From assembly GCA_944326555.1 (NCBI GenBank), contig CALVEK010000006.1:1-64000 (forward strand): a DNA stretch of 64,000 nucleotides, in the 5' to 3' direction. Under the pieces are notes generated by a model. That model had not been told where the DNA came from. It did no database searches and saw only the letters and a program-made list of their open reading frames with translations. The DNA comes from Candidatus Gastranaerophilales bacterium. Its GTDB lineage: Bacteria; Cyanobacteriota; Vampirovibrionia; Gastranaerophilales; Gastranaerophilaceae. Both the position numbers and the translations under genes were made by a program. Positions 42,208 through 52,308 of this stretch are shown here, one piece after another (the first letter of the stretch is position 1; each line of letters starts with the position of its first letter).

Positions 42208-42414
42208 TATTCTTCCTTTTTTGATGTTTTGATTAACTACATGCAATTATAGTTTAAAAACGCAAATCTGACCAATTTAACAAAATAATTGTAAAGATTA
42301 TACACAGAGAAATTCAAAATTCTATAACTACATAATAAAGATGAGTTACTTTTTTAAATTAGAGCATTATAATAAAATAATAATCGAAAATTGTAACCAA
42401 ACGGGAATTCCTTA

Positions 42415-45400
42415 ATGAACTGCCCCAGATGCAAAGAAGAAATAACAGAAAAAGATTTAATATGTCCGCATTGTAAAAAGGTGCTAAAGCTGGTGTGTCC
42501 GATTTGCGGAAATATTACAAAAAAGCCTGTTTGCGAAAAATGCGGTTCCGTTATACTAAACAAGTGCTACAAATGCGGACGCCTCAATACAACCAATGGA
42601 GAAAACTGTCCGCGATGCGGTATGAATATCAATGCCAGTATCGGACTTAGAGAATCTCTTATTGAAGAATTCGCTGTATTGTCTATAGAAATAACGAATT
42701 TTGATGAAATAAAAACCGCTCTTAAAAGTGAAAAACTTATAGACAGATTTAAAAACAATTTATACACACTTATCAAAAGAACAGCTCTGCAAAAAAAACT
42801 CAGAGTTCAATTTATTGACGACACTTTTATTATTCGTTTTTGTAAGGATTACAGTTTTGTAGAATCTTGTCAATCTGCTCTTGATTTTGCAATATATGTC
42901 GCCCAAACAATGACAGAAATTAACCAAAAACTTTTTGATGCAAAAGGTGTTGCACTAAGAACGCAAATGTCCGTTCAAAAACGAGATGTATACTCAAAAC
43001 CATCTGAGTACAAATCAGGTATAAACATAAATGTTGTATACTCATCAAGCGCACAATCTCATCTTTTTAACAACATTGAAGTTATTGTAGATTCTTATAT
43101 TTACCAAGTAACTAAAATAAAATATCCTTATCAGTCTTTGAGTGCTGTTTATATAAAAGACAGGATGGTAATGTTCTTTGAACTGATTTTACACAAGATA
43201 ATCAAATTGGAAAAAGAAAAAGAACTTGAATCAACAGTAATAAAACTACCGCAAAATATAGATTATGAACCGGAAGAAGATATTGATGATGAAAAATTAA
43301 TTAATTTTTCAGGACTAAACTGTACTTTTGTAAAAGCAAAAAATGAAACACTTTTAAGTGAAATAGAAAAAATAAAAGAGAACACTCAACAAAACCCAAT
43401 TATCTCTGTCAAAGGAAATAGCCGCAGCGGAAAGCTGGCACTTGTCGCAACAGAAGAAATTCAAAAAATATATGAAGACAGTAAAGTCGTCAGATTTACT
43501 TGCCCTATAAAAAATCCTTACACACCATACGGTTTGATAAAACAAATGCTTCTGGCATATAAAAATATGCCTGAGATATCTGTATTAACAAATCAGGATG
43601 AGTATTTTTTGGATGCAATTACGCAAGACAGAAATATTCAAAACCTGCTTAACATGCAAATAAAAACACAAATACATCCGGAAGATTTAAAATATACGTA
43701 TTTTGAATCATTTGTTAATTTCATTACAGGTATCCCGTTCAAAACATTATTTGTAATAGAAGATTTTGAAAATGCAGATGAAAGCTCTATCGAAATAATC
43801 AAATATTTGGTAGAAAACAAAAAACTTGGAAATATTGGATTCCTCATATCTTGTAATGAAAACTACTCTCTGCACAGACATATTTACAAGTTGATGACAT
43901 CCAATAATTATTACGAAATAGAGCTTAGACCATCTTCAAATAAGACTATAGTTAAAGAAAATATTCAAAAACTAAAAGATATAAAAGATTCTTTCTTTAT
44001 CGAAAAAGTTCTTGAAAATACAAAAGGCTCGGCATTCTACTTTAACCAAGCCATAGAATACCTTATCGATGACAAAATCATTGAACTAAAAAAAGAAAAT
44101 GGCAAAGAACTTTATGAAATTGTTAAAGACAGAATGATAGTAATACCCAAAGATTTGGATGAACTTGTTCAAAAGAGAATACTTCACCTGCAAAATATAG
44201 AAAATGCTCTTGAATTATTCGGCAGCTTACTCCTTATCGGAGAAAAAATTCCTGTATCTATAGCACATAATATGGGAATAAAAGATGATTTTAAACTGTT
44301 AAAATATCTTGAAAAAGAGAAATTAATAGAAATCCAACAAGATAAAGATATAGTAATCAAAAATTACAACCTGTATAAAGCAAACTTTATCAAAGCATCA
44401 GATAAAGAAAAATTGCAAGAAATTGCTGATTTCGTATTAAACAAAGTATTTATCTTTGTAAATCCTGTAAACAACAATAAAGCTGAAGTTTTAGAACTTG
44501 CACAGTACAAAAAAGATGCGTTTGCACAGTGGCATTCTCTGGCAATAATATCAAGCCAGACAGGAGATTTTTGTGCATATCTCAACTGCACAAACAAATT
44601 CCTATCACTTGTAGATAATGTACTGGATCCTGAAACAGACAGAACCGTTGAACAGGTAAAAATGGAAGTTTATGCAGAGCTTGCATCAATGTTGTACAAA
44701 TATTATCCCGATAAAATAATCAATTTCCTTGAAATGCTTCTGACAAATTTGGAAAGACAAAACGATGACCAAAAAATAAAAGAAGTTGCAAACAAACTTG
44801 TCCAAAGTTGCCTGATTAGCGGTAGCTACAACAACGCTCTGGAATACATAGGCAAAATAATATCAAGAACCCAAAGAAGCACCTTTAATCCTAATGACAA
44901 AGACTTCAATCTTAATTATTTCTTGGTAAACCTTGTTACATTGGAAATATACTTTAATCTTGGACGATTAAACGAATGTATAGAACTTGGCGATGAACTG
45001 TTTAAATATATAGAACTAAAACCGCTTGTAGAAAATGTTCTGCCTGAAGGATTTTCAAAAAAACAATTTGAAGATGCACTTTTGGATGCGCTATTCTTTA
45101 TAAACGCATCAAGAATAATTCAGCTAACACCTGACAGAAAAGAAAAAATTGAAGAACTGATTCCAAAACTTCCATACCCCTACAAGTGTTTTGAACTTTT
45201 GAATTTAGTAAATGATTTCTTTGAAGGTAAAGACATAATCCCTCAAATGAAACAAATTGCACAAGAAGGGTTAAACGACAAATACTCTACAATATTATTC
45301 CCGATACTACAGGGACTAATTTCTCTAAAATATCAGGATTGGAACAATGTTGGAAATTACATATACAACGCAAAAATCAAAGCAGCAGAACTACACCTGC

Positions 45401-45912
45401 ATCAGATAGAATATTTCTGCGATTTGATGATAGGTTTTGCATATCAAAATCTTGGTAACAACAAAAAAGCAAAACAGATTTTTTACAATATTTTAGATTT
45501 GTCCTCTGAAAAAGGTCTAAAAAATCTTGAATACATGAGTTGGTATATGATTGCAAGACTCGAATTCATTGAAAAATCTATAGATACTGCGGTTGGAATT
45601 CTTGACAACTCAATGATAAAAATGGAAAAAGATGCAAATGTATCAGATATATTTCTGATGAAAATAAAAGAACTCTACGCACAAATAATACTTTCTACCA
45701 ACGCATCAAGAATTGAACAATGTGTATTCTGTGCAGAACAAGCATTTGAAATGGCAAAAAGAACAAAAACATACATATATCTTCCACAAATGGCAGATAT
45801 GCTGATGTTTATGTACAACAATTTAGCTCAATTGCCTCAATCAAAAGAGAATCAAATTATTATTCAGCAAAAAATTGAACAAATTAGCAGAACAATGGCA
45901 GAAATATTCTAA
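42415..45912 (+). CDS. Zinc-ribbon / cyclase-like / STAND-type ATPase / TPR regulator
   Basis: A 1165-residue multidomain protein. Residues 1-70 hold three zinc ribbons with twelve cysteines (3, 6, 17, 20; 28, 31, 40, 43; 51, 54, 65, 68). About 80-270 resembles a class III nucleotide cyclase fold (start LSIEITNFDEI) but lacks clear catalytic acids. An AAA/STAND ATPase follows with Walker A GNSRSGK (334-340) and Walker B LFVIEDFE (445-452), then a winged-helix-like segment and about 500 residues of helical TPR-like repeats. The architecture is that of signal-responsive regulators. The signal is unknown. The next gene, 27 bases on, encodes a small exported protein. Confidence 0.8.
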   Translation: MNCPRCKEEITEKDLICPHCKKVLKLVCPICGNITKKPVCEKCGSVILNKCYKCGRLNTTNGENCPRCGMNINASIGLRESLIEEFAVLSIEITNFDEIKTALKSEKLIDRFKNNLYTLIKRTALQKKLRVQFIDDTFIIRFCKDYSFVESCQSALDFAIYVAQTMTEINQKLFDAKGVALRTQMSVQKRDVYSKPSEYKSGININVVYSSSAQSHLFNNIEVIVDSYIYQVTKIKYPYQSLSAVYIKDRMVMFFELILHKIIKLEKEKELESTVIKLPQNIDYEPEEDIDDEKLINFSGLNCTFVKAKNETLLSEIEKIKENTQQNPIISVKGNSRSGKLALVATEEIQKIYEDSKVVRFTCPIKNPYTPYGLIKQMLLAYKNMPEISVLTNQDEYFLDAITQDRNIQNLLNMQIKTQIHPEDLKYTYFESFVNFITGIPFKTLFVIEDFENADESSIEIIKYLVENKKLGNIGFLISCNENYSLHRHIYKLMTSNNYYEIELRPSSNKTIVKENIQKLKDIKDSFFIEKVLENTKGSAFYFNQAIEYLIDDKIIELKKENGKELYEIVKDRMIVIPKDLDELVQKRILHLQNIENALELFGSLLLIGEKIPVSIAHNMGIKDDFKLLKYLEKEKLIEIQQDKDIVIKNYNLYKANFIKASDKEKLQEIADFVLNKVFIFVNPVNNNKAEVLELAQYKKDAFAQWHSLAIISSQTGDFCAYLNCTNKFLSLVDNVLDPETDRTVEQVKMEVYAELASMLYKYYPDKIINFLEMLLTNLERQNDDQKIKEVANKLVQSCLISGSYNNALEYIGKIISRTQRSTFNPNDKDFNLNYFLVNLVTLEIYFNLGRLNECIELGDELFKYIELKPLVENVLPEGFSKKQFEDALLDALFFINASRIIQLTPDRKEKIEELIPKLPYPYKCFELLNLVNDFFEGKDIIPQMKQIAQEGLNDKYSTILFPILQGLISLKYQDWNNVGNYIYNAKIKAAELHLHQIEYFCDLMIGFAYQNLGNNKKAKQIFYNILDLSSEKGLKNLEYMSWYMIARLEFIEKSIDTAVGILDNSMIKMEKDANVSDIFLMKIKELYAQIILSTNASRIEQCVFCAEQAFEMAKRTKTYIYLPQMADMLMFMYNNLAQLPQSKENQIIIQQKIEQISRTMAEIF

Positions 45913-45939
45913 AAAAAGAAAGGCTGACAAAATAATAAA

Positions 45940-46506
45940 ATGAAAAAACTTATCTCGCTGCTAATATTATCACTAATAGTAATATTCAACTGCATCCCCG
46001 CATTTTGCGAAGTTAAAACCGAAGAAAATAATTACCTGAAAATTGAACTGACACAAAAAAAACTTCACAGCAGGTTGGCAGAACAATTTGACGGACACGA
46101 ATACTGCGTTACAAACAAGTACAATGAACCTGTATCTATAGAAAAAATAACATTGTGGGATGATGCAAATGCAAAAGTAGCTTACCTTACAGTCAAAAAA
46201 GACGGAAAAGAAGTTGCAAAAGAAACAATGAACACCGGACTAAAATGGGCATTACCCACACTATCACTCTCTGTCATTGCATCCGCCGTTACCGTTCCTT
46301 TTAAAGTTTGGAGCAACAAAATTGGTAATGAACAAGCAGAAAAAGAAGCAAACAAAATTGGTAAAAAAGACTTAAAACAAATAAATCTAAAACCCAAAGA
46401 GCAATTAAACTTCACAACACTTACAATAAAAAAACATTCTCCTATATTGATTCTAACATTTAAAAATCCTATTACAGAGGAAAATATGGAAATGCACTTA
46501 AAATAA
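45940..46506 (+). CDS. Unknown exported protein
   Basis: A 188-residue protein with a clear Sec signal peptide (MKKLISLLILSLIVIFNCIPAFC, cut near residue 23). The mature part is Lys/Glu-rich, with a hydrophobic stretch at about 102-120 (LPTLSLSVIASAVTVPFKV) that could span a membrane or lie in a groove. No family recognised. It is 27 bases after the large regulator and probably shares its transcript. A strong terminator follows. Confidence 0.75.
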   Translation: MKKLISLLILSLIVIFNCIPAFCEVKTEENNYLKIELTQKKLHSRLAEQFDGHEYCVTNKYNEPVSIEKITLWDDANAKVAYLTVKKDGKEVAKETMNTGLKWALPTLSLSVIASAVTVPFKVWSNKIGNEQAEKEANKIGKKDLKQINLKPKEQLNFTTLTIKKHSPILILTFKNPITEENMEMHLK

Positions 46507-46531
46507 TTTTAACTGTTAGAAATAAATCGTA

Positions 46532-46564
46532 CGGCTTAGCTAGAGTAGCTAAGCCGAAATTTTA
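46532..46564 (+). terminator. Terminator of the regulator/exported-protein operon
   Basis: A perfect 11-bp stem CGGCTTAGCTA/TAGCTAAGCCG with loop GAG (46532-46556), followed by AAATTTTATCTT. It separates this operon from rubrerythrin. Confidence 0.85.
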
Positions 46565-46608
46565 TCTTGTGTGGTTCAATAAACAAGACAGAAAAAAGGA
46601 GTACAAAA

Positions 46609-47190
46609 ATGAACTTTGAAGGGGACAACAATGAAGATTTCTCTTCTTACATCACAGGCGAGTTGGCAGGCACAAAAACTGAAAAAAACTTGCAAGATGC
46701 CTACAGTGGAGAATCAAAAGCAAGAAACAACTACACATATTTTGCTAAACAAGCAAGAAAAGACGGTTATGAACATATCGCCAAAATATTTGAAGAAACA
46801 GCAAACAACGAAAAAGAACACGGCAAAATTTGGTTTAAACTTCTAAATGGCGGTAAGGTATCAGATACACTAAAAAATCTCGAAACAGCCTCAGGTGCAG
46901 AAAGCTATGAATGGGAAGAAATGTACGCAAGATTTGCACAAGAAGCCAAAGAAGAAGGTTTTAACAAAATAGCTTATCTGTTTGAAACAATAAGAAGCAT
47001 CGAAAAAATGCACATGACAAGATATAACAAACTTATCCAAGAACTAAAAAGCAATACAGTCTTTAAAAAAGAGACAAATGTTCTTTGGGAATGTTCAAAA
47101 TGCGGTTACAGATTTGATGGAGAAGAAGCACCAAAGCTATGCCCGTTTTGCAAAAATCCACAAAAAGAGTTTTTTGTAGCTAATACATAA
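46609..47190 (+). CDS. rbr: Rubrerythrin
   Basis: A 193-residue rubrerythrin. A ferritin-like four-helix domain has the diiron ligands in GESKARNNYTYF, ETANNEKEHGK, FAQEAKEE and IEKMH. A C-terminal rubredoxin-like domain has Cys-x2-Cys pairs (CSKCGY and CPFCKN). It reduces hydrogen peroxide, so it completes the SOR pathway encoded at 38.4 kb. Start at 46609, backed by AAGGAG; an in-frame ATG 14 codons earlier lies in the leader. Confidence 0.96.
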   Translation: MNFEGDNNEDFSSYITGELAGTKTEKNLQDAYSGESKARNNYTYFAKQARKDGYEHIAKIFEETANNEKEHGKIWFKLLNGGKVSDTLKNLETASGAESYEWEEMYARFAQEAKEEGFNKIAYLFETIRSIEKMHMTRYNKLIQELKSNTVFKKETNVLWECSKCGYRFDGEEAPKLCPFCKNPQKEFFVANT

Positions 47191-47207
47191 AAACAAAAAC
47201 AAGAAAA

Positions 47208-49010
47208 CTACACATCATCATCTTCTTTTTCAACTGGGTTAATAGGGAGTCTGAAGCCAAAAGTCGAGCCGTCGCCCGGTTTGCTTTTGACAAAGACTTC
47301 TCCCTGATGATGTTTTTCTATGGTTATTTTAACAAGATGAAGCCCAAGGCCTGTACCTTTAACGGTATGGGTATCATTTTCAACCCTATAAAATCTTTCA
47401 AAGATTTTCTTTTGATGTTCTTCAGGAATACCACAACCCTGATCTTCAACAGAAACTTCAACAAATTGAGGATCTCTTGCCAATTCGGCTCTTACTTTTA
47501 TTCTTCCGTTTTCGGGAGAGTATTTAATAGCATTTGACAAAAGATTGTTCAAAGCTCTTTCTATACTGTCAACATTAATAGGAATTTCAGGTAAATCAGG
47601 TTCCTTGATAATTGAGAATGTAATATTCTTTTCTTGAGCAAGCACCTGCATGGATTTTATTTGCTGTTCTATTATGGGGACAATATTAGTCTTTTCTTTC
47701 TCTACATTGACATTGCCTGCCTCAAGTCTTGAAAAATCAAGAATATCGTTCACCATTTTTTGCAATCTTGCAGCTTCTTTGTTTATAACTTCAAAAAATT
47801 CTTTGTTTGTTTTTTCATCAAATTCATCAGAATGATTGTACAAAGTATCAATATAAGTTCTTAATACGGTAACAGGAGTTCGAAGTTCATGACTAACGTT
47901 AGAAATGAAATGACTTTTCATCCTATCAATTTCAACTTCTTTTGTAACATCAATCAATACAATAACGTAACCGACATAATCCTGATTTTTGGAAAACATA
48001 GGAGAAATAACGCATTTTAAAACTCTTGCATCAACCTCAATATTAAATTCCAAAGGTTTGTTTTCCATAACATCAAGAGGCGTATCTTTGAATTGTTCAA
48101 TCTTCTCTTTAAAGCAAAGTTCTCCGTCAGTATCACAATACATTTGTATCTTGGTATCAAGAATTTGAGCATCCTCAACCTCAAGCATTTTCTTTGCCGC
48201 ATTGTTGACGAGAACAACATTATCATAGTTATCACAAACAACAACACCATTGACTATGCTCATAAGCACAGCCTCAAATTTATTCCTCTCTAATGTAAGT
48301 TGATCTACATTCTGCTCCTCATACTGATGCAAACGCAGTGACATATCATTAAATGCTTGAATAAGATCTTTGATTTCGCCTGAAGTGTTTTTGTCATCAA
48401 GAGTATACCCAAAAGCACCTGTAGAAATCTTTTTCACACCATGATGAAGCATCGATAATTCTCTCGTAATGAGAATCGTATTGATTAATATCACAAGAGT
48501 AAACACAAGCCACGCAACGGTAAATACAACCAGCATTGAGTTTCTTGTTGCGTGAGAAATATCTTTTGTTGCACCACCTGAGAGCCCAACAATAACTTTT
48601 CCTATATTTGTCTTAATGCCGTCTTTATCAACCAGCATTTGAGATGAACTTGTAATTAGAGCCTGTTTTGCTCTATGGGGATAGTCATTTTTACTGGAAT
48701 AAATTACTTCATTCTTTTCATCCTGAAATTCGATAAAAGCAATTTCATTATTACTATTGATTATTGAACGAGTATGCGCCTGCAATGTAGAAAACTTATC
48801 AAATTCCTGTACATCTTTTGTTAATTCGACACTTTCAATAGCTAATGTTCTTGTAAGAATTTCACCAAAACCGCTATAGACTTCTGAGATTTTTTGCTGA
48901 ATATTTGTAATCGCAAATACAGCCAAACCTACTATCAGAACAGTACTGATAACCAGACCGAGCAGAATCAATTTATTTTGCGTACTTATACTAAGCGACT
49001 TTTTACTCAT
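47208..49010 (-). CDS. Orphan PAS-containing membrane histidine kinase
   Basis: A 600-residue kinase. Two membrane helices (about 13-33 and 160-182) flank a periplasmic domain. HAMP (about 180-235), PAS (about 245-355), HisKA with SHELRTPVTVLR and HATPase with NLLSNAIKYSPENGR and GTGLGLHLVK follow. This PhoR/WalK/NblS-like layout senses envelope or redox stress in other bacteria. There is no response regulator next to it; the one at 12.8 kb has its own kinase. Promoter: extended -10 at 49063-49055. Confidence 0.92.
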   Translation of the reverse strand: MSKKSLSISTQNKLILLGLVISTVLIVGLAVFAITNIQQKISEVYSGFGEILTRTLAIESVELTKDVQEFDKFSTLQAHTRSIINSNNEIAFIEFQDEKNEVIYSSKNDYPHRAKQALITSSSQMLVDKDGIKTNIGKVIVGLSGGATKDISHATRNSMLVVFTVAWLVFTLVILINTILITRELSMLHHGVKKISTGAFGYTLDDKNTSGEIKDLIQAFNDMSLRLHQYEEQNVDQLTLERNKFEAVLMSIVNGVVVCDNYDNVVLVNNAAKKMLEVEDAQILDTKIQMYCDTDGELCFKEKIEQFKDTPLDVMENKPLEFNIEVDARVLKCVISPMFSKNQDYVGYVIVLIDVTKEVEIDRMKSHFISNVSHELRTPVTVLRTYIDTLYNHSDEFDEKTNKEFFEVINKEAARLQKMVNDILDFSRLEAGNVNVEKEKTNIVPIIEQQIKSMQVLAQEKNITFSIIKEPDLPEIPINVDSIERALNNLLSNAIKYSPENGRIKVRAELARDPQFVEVSVEDQGCGIPEEHQKKIFERFYRVENDTHTVKGTGLGLHLVKITIEKHHQGEVFVKSKPGDGSTFGFRLPINPVEKEDDDV

Positions 49011-49054
49011 TTTAAAAGGTGTAGCCTTACTTCCCTATGATATTAATTAAGCTA

Positions 49055-49063
49055 ATTATAACA
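49055..49063 (-). promoter_or_regulatory. Extended -10 of the orphan kinase gene
   Basis: Minus strand TGTTATAAT, identical to the elements at 32116, 32941 and 56270, 45 bases before the start codon at 49010. Confidence 0.6.
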
Positions 49064-49156
49064 AAAAATCCTCAGATTTTACAAACTATTAAGCTACTCT
49101 AAGGAAATAGCAAAAAATCACATATTTGAGTTTTCTAAGTCTACAAAGGAGAATAT

Positions 49157-49756
49157 ATGAATATAAGTTTTAAAGGTGTTAAAAACGCCGGTGCGCAAAT
49201 GTTTACAAGAGAAAAACCGGAAATAATAAAATCAGGACCGTACACAACTCTCTTACCAAAAGGTAAACACATTAACCTGCATATTGAACTAAATAACGAA
49301 GATACAAACGATTTAGACAACTTTAAATATCTATTAAGAGCATTCCCCAATAAATATAATAAAAATTCAATGAATATAGAATATGACGAGTTCATTCATC
49401 CAAGGTTCAATGAAAAAGAAAAATTTTTTATAATAAATGATCAAATAATAGAATTAAACAAAAATACTTTTCCTGTTTTTAATCAAATATTTAAACTTCT
49501 AAAAAAAATAGAGACAATGCCACCGGAAAAACTAAAAACAGAAAACTCATACGTCAAATCCTTAGAAGCGATTGATTCATTTTATTATTATGCCGATTGT
49601 TTTTCAAAAACTAATATTAATGGTGTAATGGAAATAGATAAACAAGAGTTTATGGAAATGATAAGTAAAGCGCACTCTCCCAAACAAGCACAACTTGGGG
49701 CAAAAGCGCTTTCTAAAAGATTTGCAAACGTCTTAACGGAGTACCTTCTCACCTAA
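49157..49756 (+). CDS. Unknown protein with N-terminal SFKG segment
   Basis: A 199-residue protein of no family I recognise. It begins MNISFKGVKNAG, the shortest form of the N-terminal segment seen in other proteins here, and continues as a mixed alpha/beta hydrophilic domain with a helical end. It has neither signal peptide nor membrane helix. The ribosome binding site AAGGAG is 8 bases before the ATG. It is a single gene facing gap, with a terminator between them. Confidence 0.78.
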   Translation: MNISFKGVKNAGAQMFTREKPEIIKSGPYTTLLPKGKHINLHIELNNEDTNDLDNFKYLLRAFPNKYNKNSMNIEYDEFIHPRFNEKEKFFIINDQIIELNKNTFPVFNQIFKLLKKIETMPPEKLKTENSYVKSLEAIDSFYYYADCFSKTNINGVMEIDKQEFMEMISKAHSPKQAQLGAKALSKRFANVLTEYLLT

Positions 49757-49772
49757 AAACACTTGTAATAAA

Positions 49773-49804
49773 ATAATCCCGACGATAATTATCATCGGGA
49801 TTAT
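49773..49804. terminator. Terminator between convergent genes (gap side favoured)
   Basis: A 14-pair stem with a 4-base loop (AATCCCGA-type arms, 49773-49786 with 49791-49804). One position is C/A on the plus strand but a G-U pair on the minus strand, so the hairpin is complete only in gap mRNA. A T-rich stretch follows on the minus side. Confidence 0.8.
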
Positions 49805-49832
49805 AAAATTTATAATCAAACTGTGGTTAAAA

Positions 49833-50843
<1,011 letters not shown>

Positions 50844-50882
50844 TTAGCTCCTCTTCTTTTTACACTATGTATTAAATACACC

Positions 50883-50909
50883 CATGTTATAAATGAAACA
50901 TGAATTATA
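50883..50909 (-). promoter_or_regulatory. Promoter -10 and inverted repeat upstream of gap
   Basis: Minus strand: -10 TATAAT (50909-50904), then two bases later the inverted repeat CATGTT-N8-AACATG (50902-50883). It would cover the transcription start, where a repressor could bind. No good -35 is seen. Confidence 0.4.
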
Positions 50910-50970
50910 ATCAAGTTTGTACAGGAAAATTCCAAAACATTTTTATAAGAAATCCGAGCAAATAATAGAC

Positions 50971-52308
50971 TTAAATCTGCTCAACAAAAATATTGAAGTC
51001 TTCACTATTTACAGTACGCAAAAAATCTATCCAATCTGTATAATAATCGGCCAATGCATTGATGTAACCGATAACAATTTCTTTGTATGATTGTTCCATC
51101 ACAACCAGTGATGTTAAATCAGTTTTCCCATCATTATAGTTTTTCTTTGATATATCAATCAATTTTTCCGAATCTTTAACAAGTTTTTGTTTATAAAAAA
51201 TCAAATTTTTCTGAGAATTTAAAAATTGTGCATACGCACTGTCCATTTCTTTTACAGCTTTATTCTTTACTGATTCGTAATTTATTTGTGCCTGCTCTAC
51301 TTGAAGAGAGGCATTTTTTATTTCAGGTTTAAAAGTGTACAAAACAGGTATATTATAAACATTTGCACCTGCATAAGCACCTGCTCTGTATTCTCCGGTA
51401 TCAGAATGATTTTGTGCCTGATAAGCATAACCACCAAAAAGTTCCACATCAGGAATTCTTTGTCTTGAGACAACAACTAAATTTTTCTTTGCTATATCAA
51501 TTTCCTGTTTTGCAGCTCTTACATCCAATCTCTTTTCAAGAGCAACAGGTAAAATCTCGTTAAAAGAAGGCATTTTCTTATCACAATCAGGTGTTTTTAG
51601 CGAAATAAAAACAGTTTCCCCCGGCAAGTCATCCTCAAAAGCATCATAAACAATGTCAGCATCCTGATTAGTATTAAGAGCCTTATTAAAATCATTTCTT
51701 GCGGATTGTACGTTTGTTGATGCAGTATTAATTTGTGTAGCAATTTGATTTAGGGCAATTTGAGCTTGTATTACGTCTGTTTCAAGGACTTCGCCTGAAC
51801 TATGCCTTTTCTTTGAAAGAGATAAAAACTCTTCAAGCAATTTTTCCTGCTCTTTTAGACATTGCAATATTGTCTTAGCACTCACTAAATCTACATAAGT
51901 CTCTCTGACATCCATTTCCAGTTCAAATTCTTTTATGTGGACATCAATATCTTTCTTCAACAGATTTGCCTGAGCAAGATGCTTACGAGGAGCTCTTTTT
52001 GCAATTTCTAATGTTTCAGACAGACCTATCTGCTGTGGATTGCCTTTACCTGAAGCCCCATAATTGTAGAACAAGTTAATCTCCGGATTTTGCAACTTAT
52101 TTGCAGTTTTGACATTATTCTTTGCCAGCTCAAGATTTATTCTCTCCGATTGCAAATCCAGATTGTTAGTCAACGCCAGTTCTATTGCATCATTGAGATT
52201 TATCTTTTTCATTGTTTGAGAAAAAGCTCTATCGCCTAAACCCAATAACAGGACTATAGCCACAGCCGAGCAAACAAAAAAACTTATATTAAAAGTCATT
52301 TTCTTCAT
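50971..52308 (-). CDS. TolC-family outer membrane efflux protein
   Basis: A 445-residue outer membrane channel subunit. A signal peptide (about 1-30, cut after AFS) precedes two OEP repeats with the usual start INLNDAIELALTNNLDLQSE and long coiled helices. No membrane fusion or inner-membrane pump gene is next to it. It follows the asmA-like gene without any gap (stop and start adjacent), so the pair is cotranscribed, which suggests a role in outer membrane building or export together. Confidence 0.88.
   Translation of the reverse strand: MKKMTFNISFFVCSAVAIVLLLGLGDRAFSQTMKKINLNDAIELALTNNLDLQSERINLELAKNNVKTANKLQNPEINLFYNYGASGKGNPQQIGLSETLEIAKRAPRKHLAQANLLKKDIDVHIKEFELEMDVRETYVDLVSAKTILQCLKEQEKLLEEFLSLSKKRHSSGEVLETDVIQAQIALNQIATQINTASTNVQSARNDFNKALNTNQDADIVYDAFEDDLPGETVFISLKTPDCDKKMPSFNEILPVALEKRLDVRAAKQEIDIAKKNLVVVSRQRIPDVELFGGYAYQAQNHSDTGEYRAGAYAGANVYNIPVLYTFKPEIKNASLQVEQAQINYESVKNKAVKEMDSAYAQFLNSQKNLIFYKQKLVKDSEKLIDISKKNYNDGKTDLTSLVVMEQSYKEIVIGYINALADYYTDWIDFLRTVNSEDFNIFVEQI

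Noticed and set aside
46567-46608. Upstream ATG extension of rubrerythrin
   Set aside because: The AAGGAG site just before 46609 and the known N-terminus of the family favour the later start.
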